NCBI GenBank assembly: GCA_951640195.1
Contig: OX621164.1
Span: forward strand, 3,453,098-3,517,097
Direction: 5' to 3'
DNA: 64,000 nt
DNA from: Porpolomopsis calyptriformis
Lineage: Eukaryota > Basidiomycota > Agaricomycetes > Agaricales > Hygrophoraceae
Both the position numbers and the translations under genes were made by a program. Positions 23,224 through 34,020 of the stretch are shown here, one piece after another. The notes under the pieces are model-generated. The model did not search any database. It was not told the origin of the DNA and saw nothing but the letters and a program-made list of their open reading frames with translations. Positions within the stretch are counted from its first letter, which is position 1; every line of letters begins with the position of its first letter.

Positions 23224-23334
23224 AATATTAAATAATTATTAATACAATTCTTAGGCTTATATAATAATAATTTTTTATTTATTAAAATAGTGATTATGTA
23301 GGATTATGTAATATTAAGTAATTAAACAATTAAG

Positions 23335-23600
23335 TAATTAAGTACACTTAAGTAGGCTCAAGTACACTCAAGTACACTCAAGTATACTCAAGCACACTTA
23401 TGATGTTCAAGTACACTTAAGTATGCTCAAGTACACTTATATATACTCAAGCACACTTACATATGCTCAAGCACACTTATATATGCTCAAACACACTTAC
23501 ATATGCTCAAGCATACTTATATATGCTTAAGCACACTTATGTATACTCAAGTACACTTAAGTATGCTCAAGTAGAATTATAATTTACTTATTTAATAAAC
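23335..23600. repeat. Second short tandem repeat (AAGTACACTTAAGTATGCTC-like)
   Basis: About ten diverged copies of a roughly 20-bp unit (caagcacacttatatatgct and variants). It shares the words AAGTA and ACTTAAG with the large array to its left but has a different unit. Confidence 0.75.
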
Positions 23601-24126
23601 TTAAGTCAAGTATTTAAGTACTTAAGAAAGTTTCAAGCACAGGGACCTACTGAATTTAAGTTCAATTTTTACTTATTTCAAGTTCAATTTTACTTGACTC
23701 AAGTTTAATTTACTTGAAAGAATGTTGCTTGAACTTGTTTGAAATAGCCATTAAGCAAGCTTTAAGCAACTTCAAGTAGCCTCAAGTAAATTTAGGTTTT
23801 CCTGATGGGTCATTTTCCATTTCTGATAATTGGGAGGTAAATAGAATAAAATAAAGAGAAAATGGGCATGGAAAGGAACAAGGGGATGAATGGATGGAGG
23901 GGGGTAGTGTCAGGACCGAGGTTCCAAGGGGGTTCTCTGGGCCTAACACGACACAATCTAGGTTTGACAAGTATTCCAAAGGACAGTTGGATTTAAGACA
24001 GAACCACAGTATGTAGACAAGTAAGTCAAAACTAGAGTAGTCTACTATAAAATGTGTATTTTATATATGCATAGTAAATAAAGGGATTTTATAAAGGACT
24101 AAGAGGAACAGACATCTAAGGGTCAT
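23601..24126. other. Intergenic, no gene
   Basis: AAGTAC-type repeat words fade out by about 23,800. The rest is unique sequence without an open frame I would trust. The last five bases (GTCAT, 24122-24126) are the left target duplication of element B. Confidence 0.5.
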
Positions 24127-24516
24127 TGTCACGGACATAAATTTTCATTCCTTCTCTATGTTAGTCATCATTGCTTAGTCAGATTAGTCTTATCTTTGCT
24201 TGGGATTCCCCATAGTTTCGTATCTTTTTATTTACCCTAGATAGGATACCTTTCATTTCCGATGATTATGTTTCATCTCTTCACATGCTCCAAGTCTTCT
24301 ATCATGCTTATCTTTACTCGTCGCATGTATTCCTTGTGTAAACACTGACTCATCCGCAGTAGCGTAGTCAGTATATAAACCCCTAGTTAGTCGTACTCAG
24401 ACTTTAAGTCTGATTCCTTGTTAGACAACCTAATAACTAGGACTTGGGACACTACCATTGTCTTGGGACAGAGCACTCTGAAGTAAAACCGTCTCGACAA
24501 TGACCAGTTTATAACA
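24127..24516 (+). repeat. 5' LTR of element B
   Basis: 390 bp, TGTCACGGAC...TTATAACA. TATA box TATATAAA at 24372-24379; expected RNA start AAGTCTGATTC at 24406-24416. Confidence 0.93.
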
Positions 24517-24517
24517 A

Positions 24518-24528
24518 GAATCAGACTT
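24518..24528 (+). promoter_or_regulatory. Self-primer binding site of element B
   Basis: GAATCAGACTT starts one base after the LTR and is the reverse complement of AAGTCTGATTC at 24406-24416 in the same LTR. Confidence 0.7.
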
Positions 24529-24876
24529 CCTTCTTGCTCTCTCCCCTCTACTTAATCCACCCTTGCTTTCACACTGGACGACGACGATGAGGACATCTAC
24601 GACCCCTCTGAGCAGAATCCTCTTTCCCAGTCACTCTACTCACAAACCTGAATCTTCCCAGACCCCAATGAGGAAGTAAGTCAAGCTCCTCCTCTACTAG
24701 GTATCTCACAAGCTCTAGGAAGGACTTGAAGCGAAACAACTCATTTGCTCACCGCCACCCAGTCACAACATCCCATCACTCCCCCTACTGTTAGGTATCA
24801 ACCCTTTCCGTTCCAACAACCTACTCGACCCTCTTCACCCTTAACAACACCTTCACCTTCACCATCACCTGATCCA

Positions 24877-25680
24877 ATGGGTTCTCGTGCTAACCCCCCT
24901 GTTCCCAACCTCAATGAAATCCTCGCAGTCATGAATGACTTGCAGAGGGAAATGGCCAACCTCCAAGCTTCAAACGCACAACAGGCGATAGAGATTCAGA
25001 ATCTCAACCAGCAACTTGCCGCCTAAGCTCAGCCTCAACCCCCACCGCAACCTCAACCCCAACCTCCTGCCGCTCCCACCATTGAGATAAAGATGGCCAA
25101 ACCAGATGAGTTCACCAGTCGACACCAGGACGTTGACAAATTTATTAACAGCTGCGAATTGTACTTCATGGGAAAACCGTACCGCGATGAACACAAGATC
25201 CCCTTTGCTCTTTCTTTTATGAAGGGGACCAACACTCAAACCTGGTCCGAAAAGGAGACCAACGACATGAGAGCTGTCAATTGGACTAGCCCAACTGCTA
25301 CCTGGGCCACATTTGTAACTCAATTTTGATCCATGTTTGAAGGAATTGATAGACAATCTCATGCTCACAACGACATTAAGAATCTCCACCAGGGAAGGAA
25401 GAAGATAGAAGATTACAACCTGCGCTTCAGCGCTTTACAGGTCGATACCCATTTCAATGACACCACCCTCATCGATCTTTACTAAGCTGGACTCGATTCC
25501 AAGTTCATTGAATTTGTTTACCGACTCCCCACTATCCCCACCACGCTTCAAGAATGGAAGGATGCCACGACACGTTACCAACACCAGAAGGACATTCTCG
25601 CTTGACAGAAACAGTCCTCCATGTCCCGACCCCAATACTCCAATCCTTTTCCTGCCTGAGGTGAGGCAGAGGCAGTTACT
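24877..25680 (+). pseudogene. Element B gag, zinc knuckle deleted
   Basis: It starts MGSRANPPVPNLNEI as in element A. TAA at 25024-25026 replaces a CAA glutamine codon of A, and TGA and TAA codons follow. The capsid-like part (ELYFMGKPYRDEHKI) is well kept. After PDPNTP the sequence jumps, near a CTGAGG repeat at about 25,655, straight to the end of gag, so the CCHC knuckle seen in A is absent. Confidence 0.8.
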
Positions 25681-26274
25681 GAGGTCGAGGTTGAGGATGA
25701 GGTTGTGATGTATGTGTTATTACCACTGAGCCCAATGTGGAGAATGTCAGCTCGCCCGCTACACTGGGAGCGAGCGAAACTCCATTGGATATAGTGAAAT
25801 GTGGTATACGCAATTGGTCAGATGATTGAAAGAAGAGGCTGGCAATGGACTTGAAGTCCCAGGGTTTTTGAAAGGTTCGGACAATCTGCCCAATGTTATG
25901 GACCATACCACTCGATGTACCATTACCCCATGCAATCTATTTCGAATTCTTGGTGCTATTGAAAAGGGTGACTCAGGACTCACAATGGATGTTTGGATCA
26001 AAGCTTCAGACAATGGTCGACGTGTCCATGCCATGTGTCTTATTGATAGTGGAGCTTTTGGAAACTTTATGGATGAGACCTTCGCAACTCGTCACAAATT
26101 TACTCTTCAGGATTTGGAAACCCCAATCCCCATATGGAATGCCGATGGGTCAGAGAACTGAGGAGGCCTGATCGTTTTTGACACAGATGTCTGGATAGAA
26201 GCTCCAGGTGGACACACTGAAAGGATCCATTTGGAAGTGACCGACCTCGGATCCAAGATAGATATTATCCTCGG

Positions 26275-26850
26275 TGATACGACCCCTTGGTCCCCTGAGC
26301 TCCGGAGTACATGTGTCATATATCTACGTGTTCCCCCAGACATCTACTACACTGCTACGATGTCCCCGACTACGCGATTTGGCTTCCTGTCCAGCGATTT
26401 ATCTCCGAATGCTTCGGATTTCTGCAAATTTCTTCAAATTCTCCGATCCTTCAATTCGCATTCGCAGCTCATATCAAAGGATGCATCTGATAGCCAGACG
26501 TCCATTGTGTAGATCCTCATCGTTTCCATTGACCCTTTCACTGGTGGCTTCGTTCAGAAGTCTCATCCCTTTACTATATAGCATATAAAGGGATCTTTGT
26601 TTTCACAGATATATTTACTTGTAGATATGTTTGTATCATAGAGAAGGAAGATAGATCCCATCGTCCCACGTCTAGTCCTTCATGTTTGAGCCTCTTCAAC
26701 TGCCTCTAGCACTCTAGAGAGTGCTCCGAATTTCCGATTTCTTCTATTTCTTCGATTTGCACGATTTCTTTGATAGCTCCTTTCTATTGTGCCTCCCACC
26801 ATCTCTCGGGGCAGATCCCAGAGCTCAGACAGCTCCACATCGCATCATCA
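26275..26850 (+). mobile_element. Solo-LTR-like insertion of 576 bp in element B
   Basis: It starts TGATACGACC and ends GCATCATCA, so it has TG...CA ends with a short inverted TGAT/ATCA. It sits between CTCGG and GCTAC, which are adjacent in element A (only one G is shared), so there is no clear 5-bp duplication. It contains ACTATATAGCATATAAAGGG, a TATA-like block expected in an LTR. The parent family is unknown. Confidence 0.65.
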
Positions 26851-27638
26851 GCTACCCATGGCTCAGAGCTCAAAACCCTAGTATCGATTGGGAGAAGTCA
26901 ACACTGGCTCTAGGAGGCAAAGAGACTTCTCGTCGGTATTGTAGTGGCGAAGTGGAGTCCTCTGTGGTAGAATCAGTCTCACTGGCAATCACAAGTAGTT
27001 CAAAATTGGACGAATCTCGAGCCAGCATGGTGGAGGAAGATATGCGAAAGTTTGTACCAGAGGTCTATTGGAAAGACTATGCTAGTGTCTTTGCCAAGGA
27101 GTCCTTCGATTGCCTTCCACCGCATTCCGAGTTCGATCACGTCATTGATCTCAAAGATAACTTCGTACCCCAAAATGACGCGACTTATCCGATGTCCCCT
27201 CAAGAGATAGACTTCCTAGTGAAGTTTTTGGAAGAAAACGTGGCCACTGGATGAATATCCAAAGGATCTTCACCTCAAGCCGCTCCCTTCTTCCTAAGTA
27301 AGAAAGCCGAAGAAATCAATGTGAAAGGACAAGATGCTGGATACAGACTAATCGAAGACTACCGTTATCTGAACCACTTTACTGTTCCTGACTGATATCC
27401 CCTACCACTCCTCCATCAAATTGTTCAACAACCAAAGTTACGATCTGCTGCACTATTCACAGTCATAGATATCCGATGGGGATTCAACAATATTCGTATC
27501 AAAGAAGGCGACGAATGGAAAGCCACTTTCAACATGGTCAAGGGACTCTATATTCCAAGAGTGATGTTCTTTAGTCTTCGAAATTCCCCAGCTATATTCC
27601 AACGGATGATCGATATGCGATTTGCTGAAGTGCTTAAA

Positions 27639-29351
27639 TGTCATGAAATTGGCGTTCACTCTCTTAAAAATTTCTCTCTTTTCTTCATTCTTTTTCTTTT
27701 TCTTTCTTATGACAGTTCTTTTGGAAGGGAGGCTGTCTTTATTGGCAGCGGAAACTACTTGTACAAAGGGAGGAGTCTATGTCTGACTAGCTAATTATAC
27801 TAGTCCATCTTGGCAATCTCCTGCACCATACTGTCCCTCAAGAACTCTACAAAACTCGACACTACCTGACCATCTATTGCGGCCAACTTATTACCCCAGT
27901 AGATTGCCCCATTGGTGTCAGCGCCAGAGGCCTGCAACTCGGCGGCCTTCCCTTCTACGAAACTCATCGCTATCTTTCTTGCTTCCTCACCCAACCAATC
28001 ATTGGTGGGACTCCATAATAAACTGGGAGGAACTTCTTCCTCCTCGATCTTGACGTTGACGTTGGTCAACGACGACGACAAATCTTTGACTAAAAAAGAC
28101 AGGGAATCAACAACTATGAAGAGAGCGAGAGAGTTAAAGACTCACCACTAGACAAAACACTTGTTGGACCAGGGGTCCAAGGACGGAAAGGGGGGCTGGT
28201 AGCCAAGTCCTCAGGCTTAGCATCATCAAAGGGGAGGGGATACCCCCAACGGTCGGAACTCCAATCAACTCGCTCCTCCAAAGGGAGCTTGGAGGTGGGA
28301 GGAGGGGCGTCATCATCCCAAGCTAAAAAGGGAAAGCCTATTATCAATAAACACGGACTAATAAAGACAAAACAAAATACATACCAAGCGGATCCTCCAT
28401 TAAGCCACAAACATGCTGGATCGGCCAGCGAACATACGGACACTTTCTAACCTTATGCTTGCCACCGCAAGAAAAACAGGAGAAGGAAGACCAGCAGAGG
28501 TTGGCGTCGGAAGGGATGCGCTGAAGGTAGTAATAAAACGAATCACAATCGAGAAAGACAGGAGCGGTGCGGTGCACCACTCCAGACTGCTTGAAGAATC
28601 GGACGTAGTGGCCTTGGTGGGAGGGAGTCATGATGAATTGACAAAGATTGAACTGAAGCATAGGGATACACACCCCACACCTTTTATATGCTCAGACACA
28701 AAGGGAAGACCAAAAGGAGGTTCCTCAGTCAAAGAAGAGAAACCCGATACGCTGGACAAGAGATAGAAACAGCGGCGATCTCATGACTAGAAGAACAATA
28801 GGAACCAGTCATGAGACAGCACAGCCTGATACTGCGGAAGGCTATGCCCAATAGAGTTGAGTCATCAAAACAACACAGCCTTCCACAGTATGACTAAGAA
28901 CAATGGCAAACCTTAAACCGGAGGCTGTGAACAATAGAAAATGGGGTGACTGCAGAAGCTGACTCATAGTGACTCCTATTTTAGAAATACTATATAAACC
29001 CTGAGGGTGAAGCAGATCATCACTTCGTCCTCCTGTGAGATTACTTGTAGTAGCACGAACGCAATCAGAATCATCAGACTTCTTTTCCATCAGAACAAGA
29101 AAAGAGAAACATAAACCCATAACTACTGAGCCAATCATTCATGCCCATATTCCCTAAACTCTCAGCAGAGGCACGCAATGGATTTAACTTGCAGAACAAC
29201 TTCTTTGTAGAAGTAAAACTTAACTCCGAAGGAATCATCACCCTTTACGAGGATGTCCCCGTCAGAACCTTCTTCTACATCCTACTAGACTTATTAAGCT
29301 CCAAGGCCTGCCTTGTGATTGACGAAAAGACTTGCAACTACAGTTGTGACA
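27639..29351 (+). mobile_element. 1,713-bp insertion in element B, best read as a giant solo LTR
   Basis: Ends TGTCATGA...TTGTGACA, target duplication TTAAA on both sides (27634-27638 and 29352-29356). TG...CA ends plus a 5-bp duplication are the marks of an LTR; a TATATAAACCC box lies at 28991-29000 on the plus strand. No internal pair of direct repeats was seen, which is why I prefer one solo LTR over a small full element. On the minus strand it carries an intact three-exon gene (28661-27800). The other reading is a non-autonomous DNA element with 5-bp terminal repeats. Confidence 0.6.
27800..28661 (-). CDS. Intact spliced antisense gene with a Cys/His cluster, inside the 1.7-kb insertion
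   Basis: I do not recognise the family. Three exons on the minus strand, 28661-28385, 28322-28146 and 28089-27800, with introns of 62 and 56 nt (GTATGT...TTTTTAG and GTGAGT...TTTTTTAG), add up to exactly 744 nt, or 247 codons plus a stop. Exon 1 holds the cluster CFSCGGKHKVRKC (C-x2-C-x3-H-x4-C, one residue shorter than a retroviral knuckle) followed by PYVRWPIQHVC. Exon 2 is acidic and Pro-rich. Exon 3 is acidic, then helical (ARKIAMSFVEGKAAEL), ending QEIAKMD. The lack of any stop in a neighbourhood full of stops suggests a recent or selected gene. Exons further upstream are possible. Confidence 0.6.
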
Positions 29352-29878
29352 TTAAATCAGGTTGTGTTTTTATCTATATTGATGACATTCTCATCTGCGG
29401 AGATGATCTAGAGGAGCTGCGCTACTGGACATTCAAGACCCTTGATATCATGAAAAAGAACAAGCTCTCCTGTAAACCCATCAAATGCCAGTTCAAGAAG
29501 GAAGAGGTGATCTATCTGGGAATGACCTTAACAAAAGGTCATATCGGAACCAATCCCAAGAAGATTAAAGCCATAGTCGAATGGCCTGAACCTCGGACTG
29601 TAAAACAACTTCAATCCTTTCTCAGAAGTGCGAATTTCTGGAGAAAACACATCAAAGACTTCTCAAAGATCGCCCAACCACTTAACCAGTTACTCTGCAA
29701 AGACACCATTTGGGAATGGACTCCCAAACGACAACACGCCTTTGATCAACTAAAGCACTCCCTCACAAATGCCCCTGTCCTCGAAGTACCAGACCAAGAC
29801 CTGCCATATTGTTTAGAGACTGACGCCTCTGGATTTACCTTAGGAGGAATACTGTCTCAGCTACATGGAAATGACTAG
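29141..29878 (+). CDS. Chimeric ORF: insertion-derived N-terminus fused in frame to RT/RNase H of element B
   Basis: An ATG 150 nt after the TATA box at 28991 opens a frame of 245 codons. The first 70 come from the insertion (MPIFPKLSAEARNGF...CNYSCD). Across the TTAAA junction the frame enters the RT palm of element B (FIYIDDILI), then the thumb and the start of RNase H (YCLETDASG), and ends after LSQLHGND. It lacks the fingers and most of RNase H, so it is not expected to be active. Whether it is expressed is unknown; the fusion itself is plain in the sequence. Confidence 0.45.
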   Translation: MPIFPKLSAEARNGFNLQNNFFVEVKLNSEGIITLYEDVPVRTFFYILLDLLSSKACLVIDEKTCNYSCDIKSGCVFIYIDDILICGDDLEELRYWTFKTLDIMKKNKLSCKPIKCQFKKEEVIYLGMTLTKGHIGTNPKKIKAIVEWPEPRTVKQLQSFLRSANFWRKHIKDFSKIAQPLNQLLCKDTIWEWTPKRQHAFDQLKHSLTNAPVLEVPDQDLPYCLETDASGFTLGGILSQLHGND

Positions 29879-31846
29879 AAACCCATAGGCTTTCACTCAA
29901 GATCTTTAACCCCTACTGAAAAGAAATATCTAACCCACAACACCGAGCTTTTAGCAATAATAGACTGTCTCAAAGCATGGTGACATCTTTTGGAAGGGTC
30001 GCGACATGACCTTCTGATCCATACTGACAGTCTCGCCCTCAAGTATTTCAGTATCGCTCGTGTGTTGTTTGGACAATGTGCTCACTGGTCAGAAATTTTA
30101 TTGAGATATGAGTACAAGATTGAATATGTCCCAGGGAGGAAGAAAAAGGCTGATGGATTGTCCAGGCACCCAGATTATTTTGACGAGGGTAAAGGCGAGG
30201 TGGAAGATGAGATTTTAATCGCGGAAGAACATTGGATCAATTCGATCGTCAGGCTTTCGAAACTGGACTTTTTCACAAGATTACGCTTCAAGCTACCGAT
30301 ACCGGACAAGATCTTACAGAAAATCGAGGATGCCTCATTGTTTTGGGACCAAGCTGATGGGTTGGTTCGCGATGTTGAAGGTCGAATTGTGGTGCCAGAG
30401 GAAGTATCTTTGCGCACAGACATAATATGACTGTCCCATGCCTACCCCCATGCTAGACACCCTGGCATTGAGAAGACGAAGGAGCTGGTGCTCCGAAACT
30501 TTGTTTGGGATGGCGTCTCTCAAGACATTATCAACTACGTACGGTCCTGCCCTGCTTGCCAACAAAACAAGAATTTCCCCTCCAAACCAACAGGACTCCT
30601 ACAGCCTATACCCCCCGCCACCGAACCATGGACTGAGATAACCGTCGATCTTATCATTTAACTACCTGACTCACTTGGATACAATGCTGTGATGGTAGTT
30701 GTCAATCGCTTTACGAAACGTGCCCACTTTATTCCGACGACTTCCAATCTTTCATCAGAAGGCACTGCCCAACTCTTCCATGATCACATCTGGAAACATC
30801 ATGGATGGCCAAAGAAGATCATTTCCAATCGTGGAGTTCAATTCGCGTCGAAGTTCACTGAAGCCCTTAACAAACTCTTAGGAACCATTTCTGGATTGTC
30901 CACTGCTTATCATCCTGAGACCGATGGTCAGACTGAACGAATGAACCAAGAACTCGAAGTCTACCTATGGTTCTACACCAACTTCATGCAGGACGACTGG
31001 TCTGAATGGCTGGCTTCCGCCGAATTCACTTACAATAATTGACAACACTCCGCCACATCACAATCACCCTTCTATTTAGAATATAGCTGTCACCCTCATT
31101 TGCCGATCGCAATCGAGTCCCCGAGTAACGTCCCCACAGCAAACACCTTCCACGAACATCTCACATGTGCTCAGAAGAATGCTGGTGAATCACTATCACA
31201 CGCCGCAGAATTGATGAAAAAATATGCCGATCGAAAACAGAAACTCTCCCCCTCCTTCAAGGTCAGAGATTTGGTTTGGTTGGACACCAAGAACATCAAG
31301 ATGACTCGACCCACCAAGAAACTAGATAACTGAAGAACTGGACCATTCAAGATCCTGAAACAAATATCGGATCTTGCGTATCTTATCGATATCCCCAGAA
31401 CTTGGAAGCTCCACCCAGTCTTTCACATATCACTCCTGAGACTGAATGTCGAAGATAAGTCACTCCACCCTGATATCACTGATATGTCTCAACCTCCTCC
31501 AGATCTGATTGAGAATGAAGAAGAATATGAAGTCAAATCAATTCTTCAACACTCTGGAGCTAGACGCCGATAAAAGTATTTGGTCAAATGGAAAGGTTAT
31601 CCAATCAAAGAAGCTACTTGGGAAGAATGATCGAACGTCTTGCGACATGCCAAGGAAATTGCGAAGACTTATGAAGACTCAATTCAAACGGTGACTTGAT
31701 TCATTTGTCATTATTCTGATTGTCCATTTTATTACTCTATTTTTAGATCTGAATAGTGCTTATAAACTCAGAGATGTTGATACGTCTCCATACAATCTTT
31801 TCCCACTTCCAACAACACCTCTCAACTCAATCAGGAACTGTCAAAT

Positions 31847-32578
31847 ATGCCTGCCACTTGATCTCCTTCTCCTCAAGTTGCCATCCGACGTGCTGGATGA
31901 ATCCCCTGATCTGCCATCCATTCCCCTACCCCTGGTCCCTCCACTGCCACTTCCTCCACTCGACAATTACATTGACAAGCCTGCTCTCACGCAGAAGACT
32001 TCTTTGTAGGATGAACTCCTCCTCCCGAGGATCCCGCTGTCACCATCTCATGTCTCACAGTCCATAGTAACAGCGTCAGTAACTGGAACTGAGAACTTCG
32101 TGAAGAGCGAGATGCCCTATGAGCCGAGAACGAATCGTTACAAAAAAGCATCAGATTTTGGAAAGACCATTGGGACAACAGCGAGCTCAAGATTTGGGAG
32201 CTCCAATGACAAAAGAAGCATACATGGGTAGACTGCTATGACGTCACTACCCACGCCATCATCGTCAAGCTTGTGGAAGAGAGTTGTCGAGCCAAACGAC
32301 TCTCCAGGGAAGATTTCCTTCGAACCCAACGAGACCTTGCGACGACAGAGACATTAATTGAATATGGGAAATCGGTCAAATACCCTATTGACCTTGACTT
32401 GGAATACCCAGATGGCGACAACAACGACATCACGACAGTCCGAGCCCCTTCCCCCATTGAAGTGGCTTTGGAAGCCAACCCCATCGCTTCTCCCTCAGTG
32501 GCTGCCAAGGCCCCCACCACCAAGGAAATCCAGACCTAGGCCTCAGAGGATGAAACGACCGACAACGCCCAAGTTTGA
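31847..32578 (+). pseudogene. Third ORF of element B
   Basis: Starts MPATW and keeps the landmarks of the third ORF of element A: HTWVDCYDVTTHAII, KLVEESCRAKRLS, DLDLEYPDG and the acidic end TTDNAQV. Broken by several stops. It lies between chromodomain and 3' LTR, as in A. Confidence 0.65.
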
Positions 32579-32612
32579 AATTCAGGTCGAATTTCCCGAA
32601 AAGCGAGGTGTA

Positions 32613-33001
32613 TGTCATGGACATAAATTTTCATTCCTTCTCTATGTTAGTCATCATTGCTTAGTCAGATTAGTCTTATCTTTGCTTGGGATTCCCCATA
32701 GTTTCATATCTTTTCATTTACCCTAGATAGGACACCTTTCATTTCTGACGATTATGTTTTATCTCTTCACATGCTCCAAGTCTTCTATCATGCTTATCTT
32801 TACTCATCGCATGTATTCCTCATGTAAACACTGACTCATCCGCAGTAGCATAGTCAGTATATAAACCCCTAGTTAGTCGTACTCAGACTTTAAGTCTAAT
32901 TCCTCGTTAGCAACCCAATAACTAGGACTTGAGACATTATCATCGTCTTGGGACAGAGCACTCCAAAGTAAAACTGTCTCGACAATGACCAGTTTATAAC
33001 A
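32613..33001 (+). repeat. 3' LTR of element B
   Basis: 389 bp, TGTCATGGAC...TTATAACA, preceded by a purine-rich AAAAGCGAGG (polypurine tract). Confidence 0.93.
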
Positions 33002-33247
33002 GTCGTAAGGACCTTGTATGTAAGGGGAAGTCATCTACAATATAGCCTTCAAAGGGGACTCTAACAGAATGTATGGGATGAAAAGTAGAAAGGGAAGAAA
33101 GGGACCATTATGGATGGTCCGAACAGTGGAGTGGCTCAGAGTGCGCAAGTCGAGTGTACTTGGATGGCGCATGGCTTTAAGGATTCCAATGAACCAATTT
33201 CGGAATGAATCCAATCAGTAGATCTTGAGTTATCTTCGGTTTAGTGC

Positions 33248-33377
33248 ACAGGATGAGTACACTCGGATCGCGCAAGATGATATGACATCATCCAAAGGTG
33301 CACGGGACAAGTACACTTGGATCACGCAAGATGATATGACATCATCCAAAGGTGTGTGAAACAAGTGTGTTCAGATG
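33248..33377 (+). repeat. 54-bp tandem repeat, about two and a half copies
   Basis: The unit contains AAGATGATATGACATCATCC followed by AAAGGTGCAC; two copies are nearly identical and a third is partial and diverged. It fills the gap between elements B and C. Confidence 0.8.
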
Positions 33378-33382
33378 GCACA

Positions 33383-33741
33383 TGTTAGATGGCAGTCTAG
33401 GGTTGATCGCAAGGTTTTACTTCAGGCTCTGGGTGTAGGGTTTTAAAGGGTTGGAAGACTACTGATTGGGGCGTTAACGAAAGAAACAGACTTATCCTAA
33501 GTCTATCTACTGCTAGCTTTATATACTAGCTAAGTATGAGTCATACTGACTACGTGTGAGTCATAACGACTATGGATGAGTCATGTAGATAAGGAGAGTG
33601 ATGGTAGACTAAATATAGATATAGCTTGGTCACCTTCTATTACTAAGTGGAGCTTGGGTGGCTAAGCGGCTATTGATGTAAACTGTCTGATGTAAATAGG
33701 AATAGACGAGCAAAGGAAAAAGAAAAAATATATCTCTGACA
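33383..33741 (-). repeat. 3' LTR of element C
   Basis: 359 bp, TGTTAGATGG...TCTGACA on the plus strand. Confidence 0.94.
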
Positions 33742-34020
33742 TTCACCTCCACAAAAAGGAAATTCGTCCCGAATTTTGAGGAGACCCTTCGAAGCGAAGG
33801 AAGGGTGTCAAGGGGAGGTGTAAAGGGATGGTAGAGGTGGGTAGAGGGGTGATGAGATGGGTGAGCGATGAAGAGGAGGGATGAGTGGATAGTTGTCGGA
33901 TCAAAGACTATCCACTAGGTATACTTTTCCTCAACTCTCCAGTAGATATCACCTTCTCTAACCACACATCCAGAAGGGAGGCATAAGGAATACTGTTCGT
34001 TCGGGAACAGCATCCAGTCC

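Larger units (their letters stand above)
25985..31699 (+). pseudogene. Element B pol, interrupted twice
   Basis: Same order as element A: protease (LIDSGAFGNF, with Ala-Phe instead of Ala-Ser), then the first insertion; RT start ([14 protein letters not shown]), then the second insertion at TTAAA; RT palm FIYIDDILI, RNase H (YCLETDASG), HHCC finger, integrase (here NRGVQFASKF, where element A has SDRG) and chromodomain up to 31699. The changes at the protease and integrase active sites and the many stops show that it cannot work. Confidence 0.85.
24127..33001 (+). mobile_element. Element B: second copy of the A family of Ty3/gypsy, enlarged by two nested insertions
   Basis: LTRs at 24127-24516 and 32613-33001; flanks GTCAT and GTCGT, a 5-bp duplication with one mismatch. 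Gag, pol, chromodomain and third ORF line up with element A. It is 8,875 bp rather than 6,827 because of insertions at 26275-26850 and 27639-29351, less a gag deletion of about 190 bp that removes the zinc knuckle. Many stops make it dead. Confidence 0.93.

Noticed and set aside
23335..23600. Possible CRISPR-like spaced repeats
   Set aside because: The units are contiguous, diverged and AT-rich, without unique spacers. This is a eukaryotic tandem repeat.
27639..29351. A complete small LTR element with its own LTR pair
   Set aside because: The first and last 200 bp are not direct repeats of each other. Only TGTCA is shared in inverted form.
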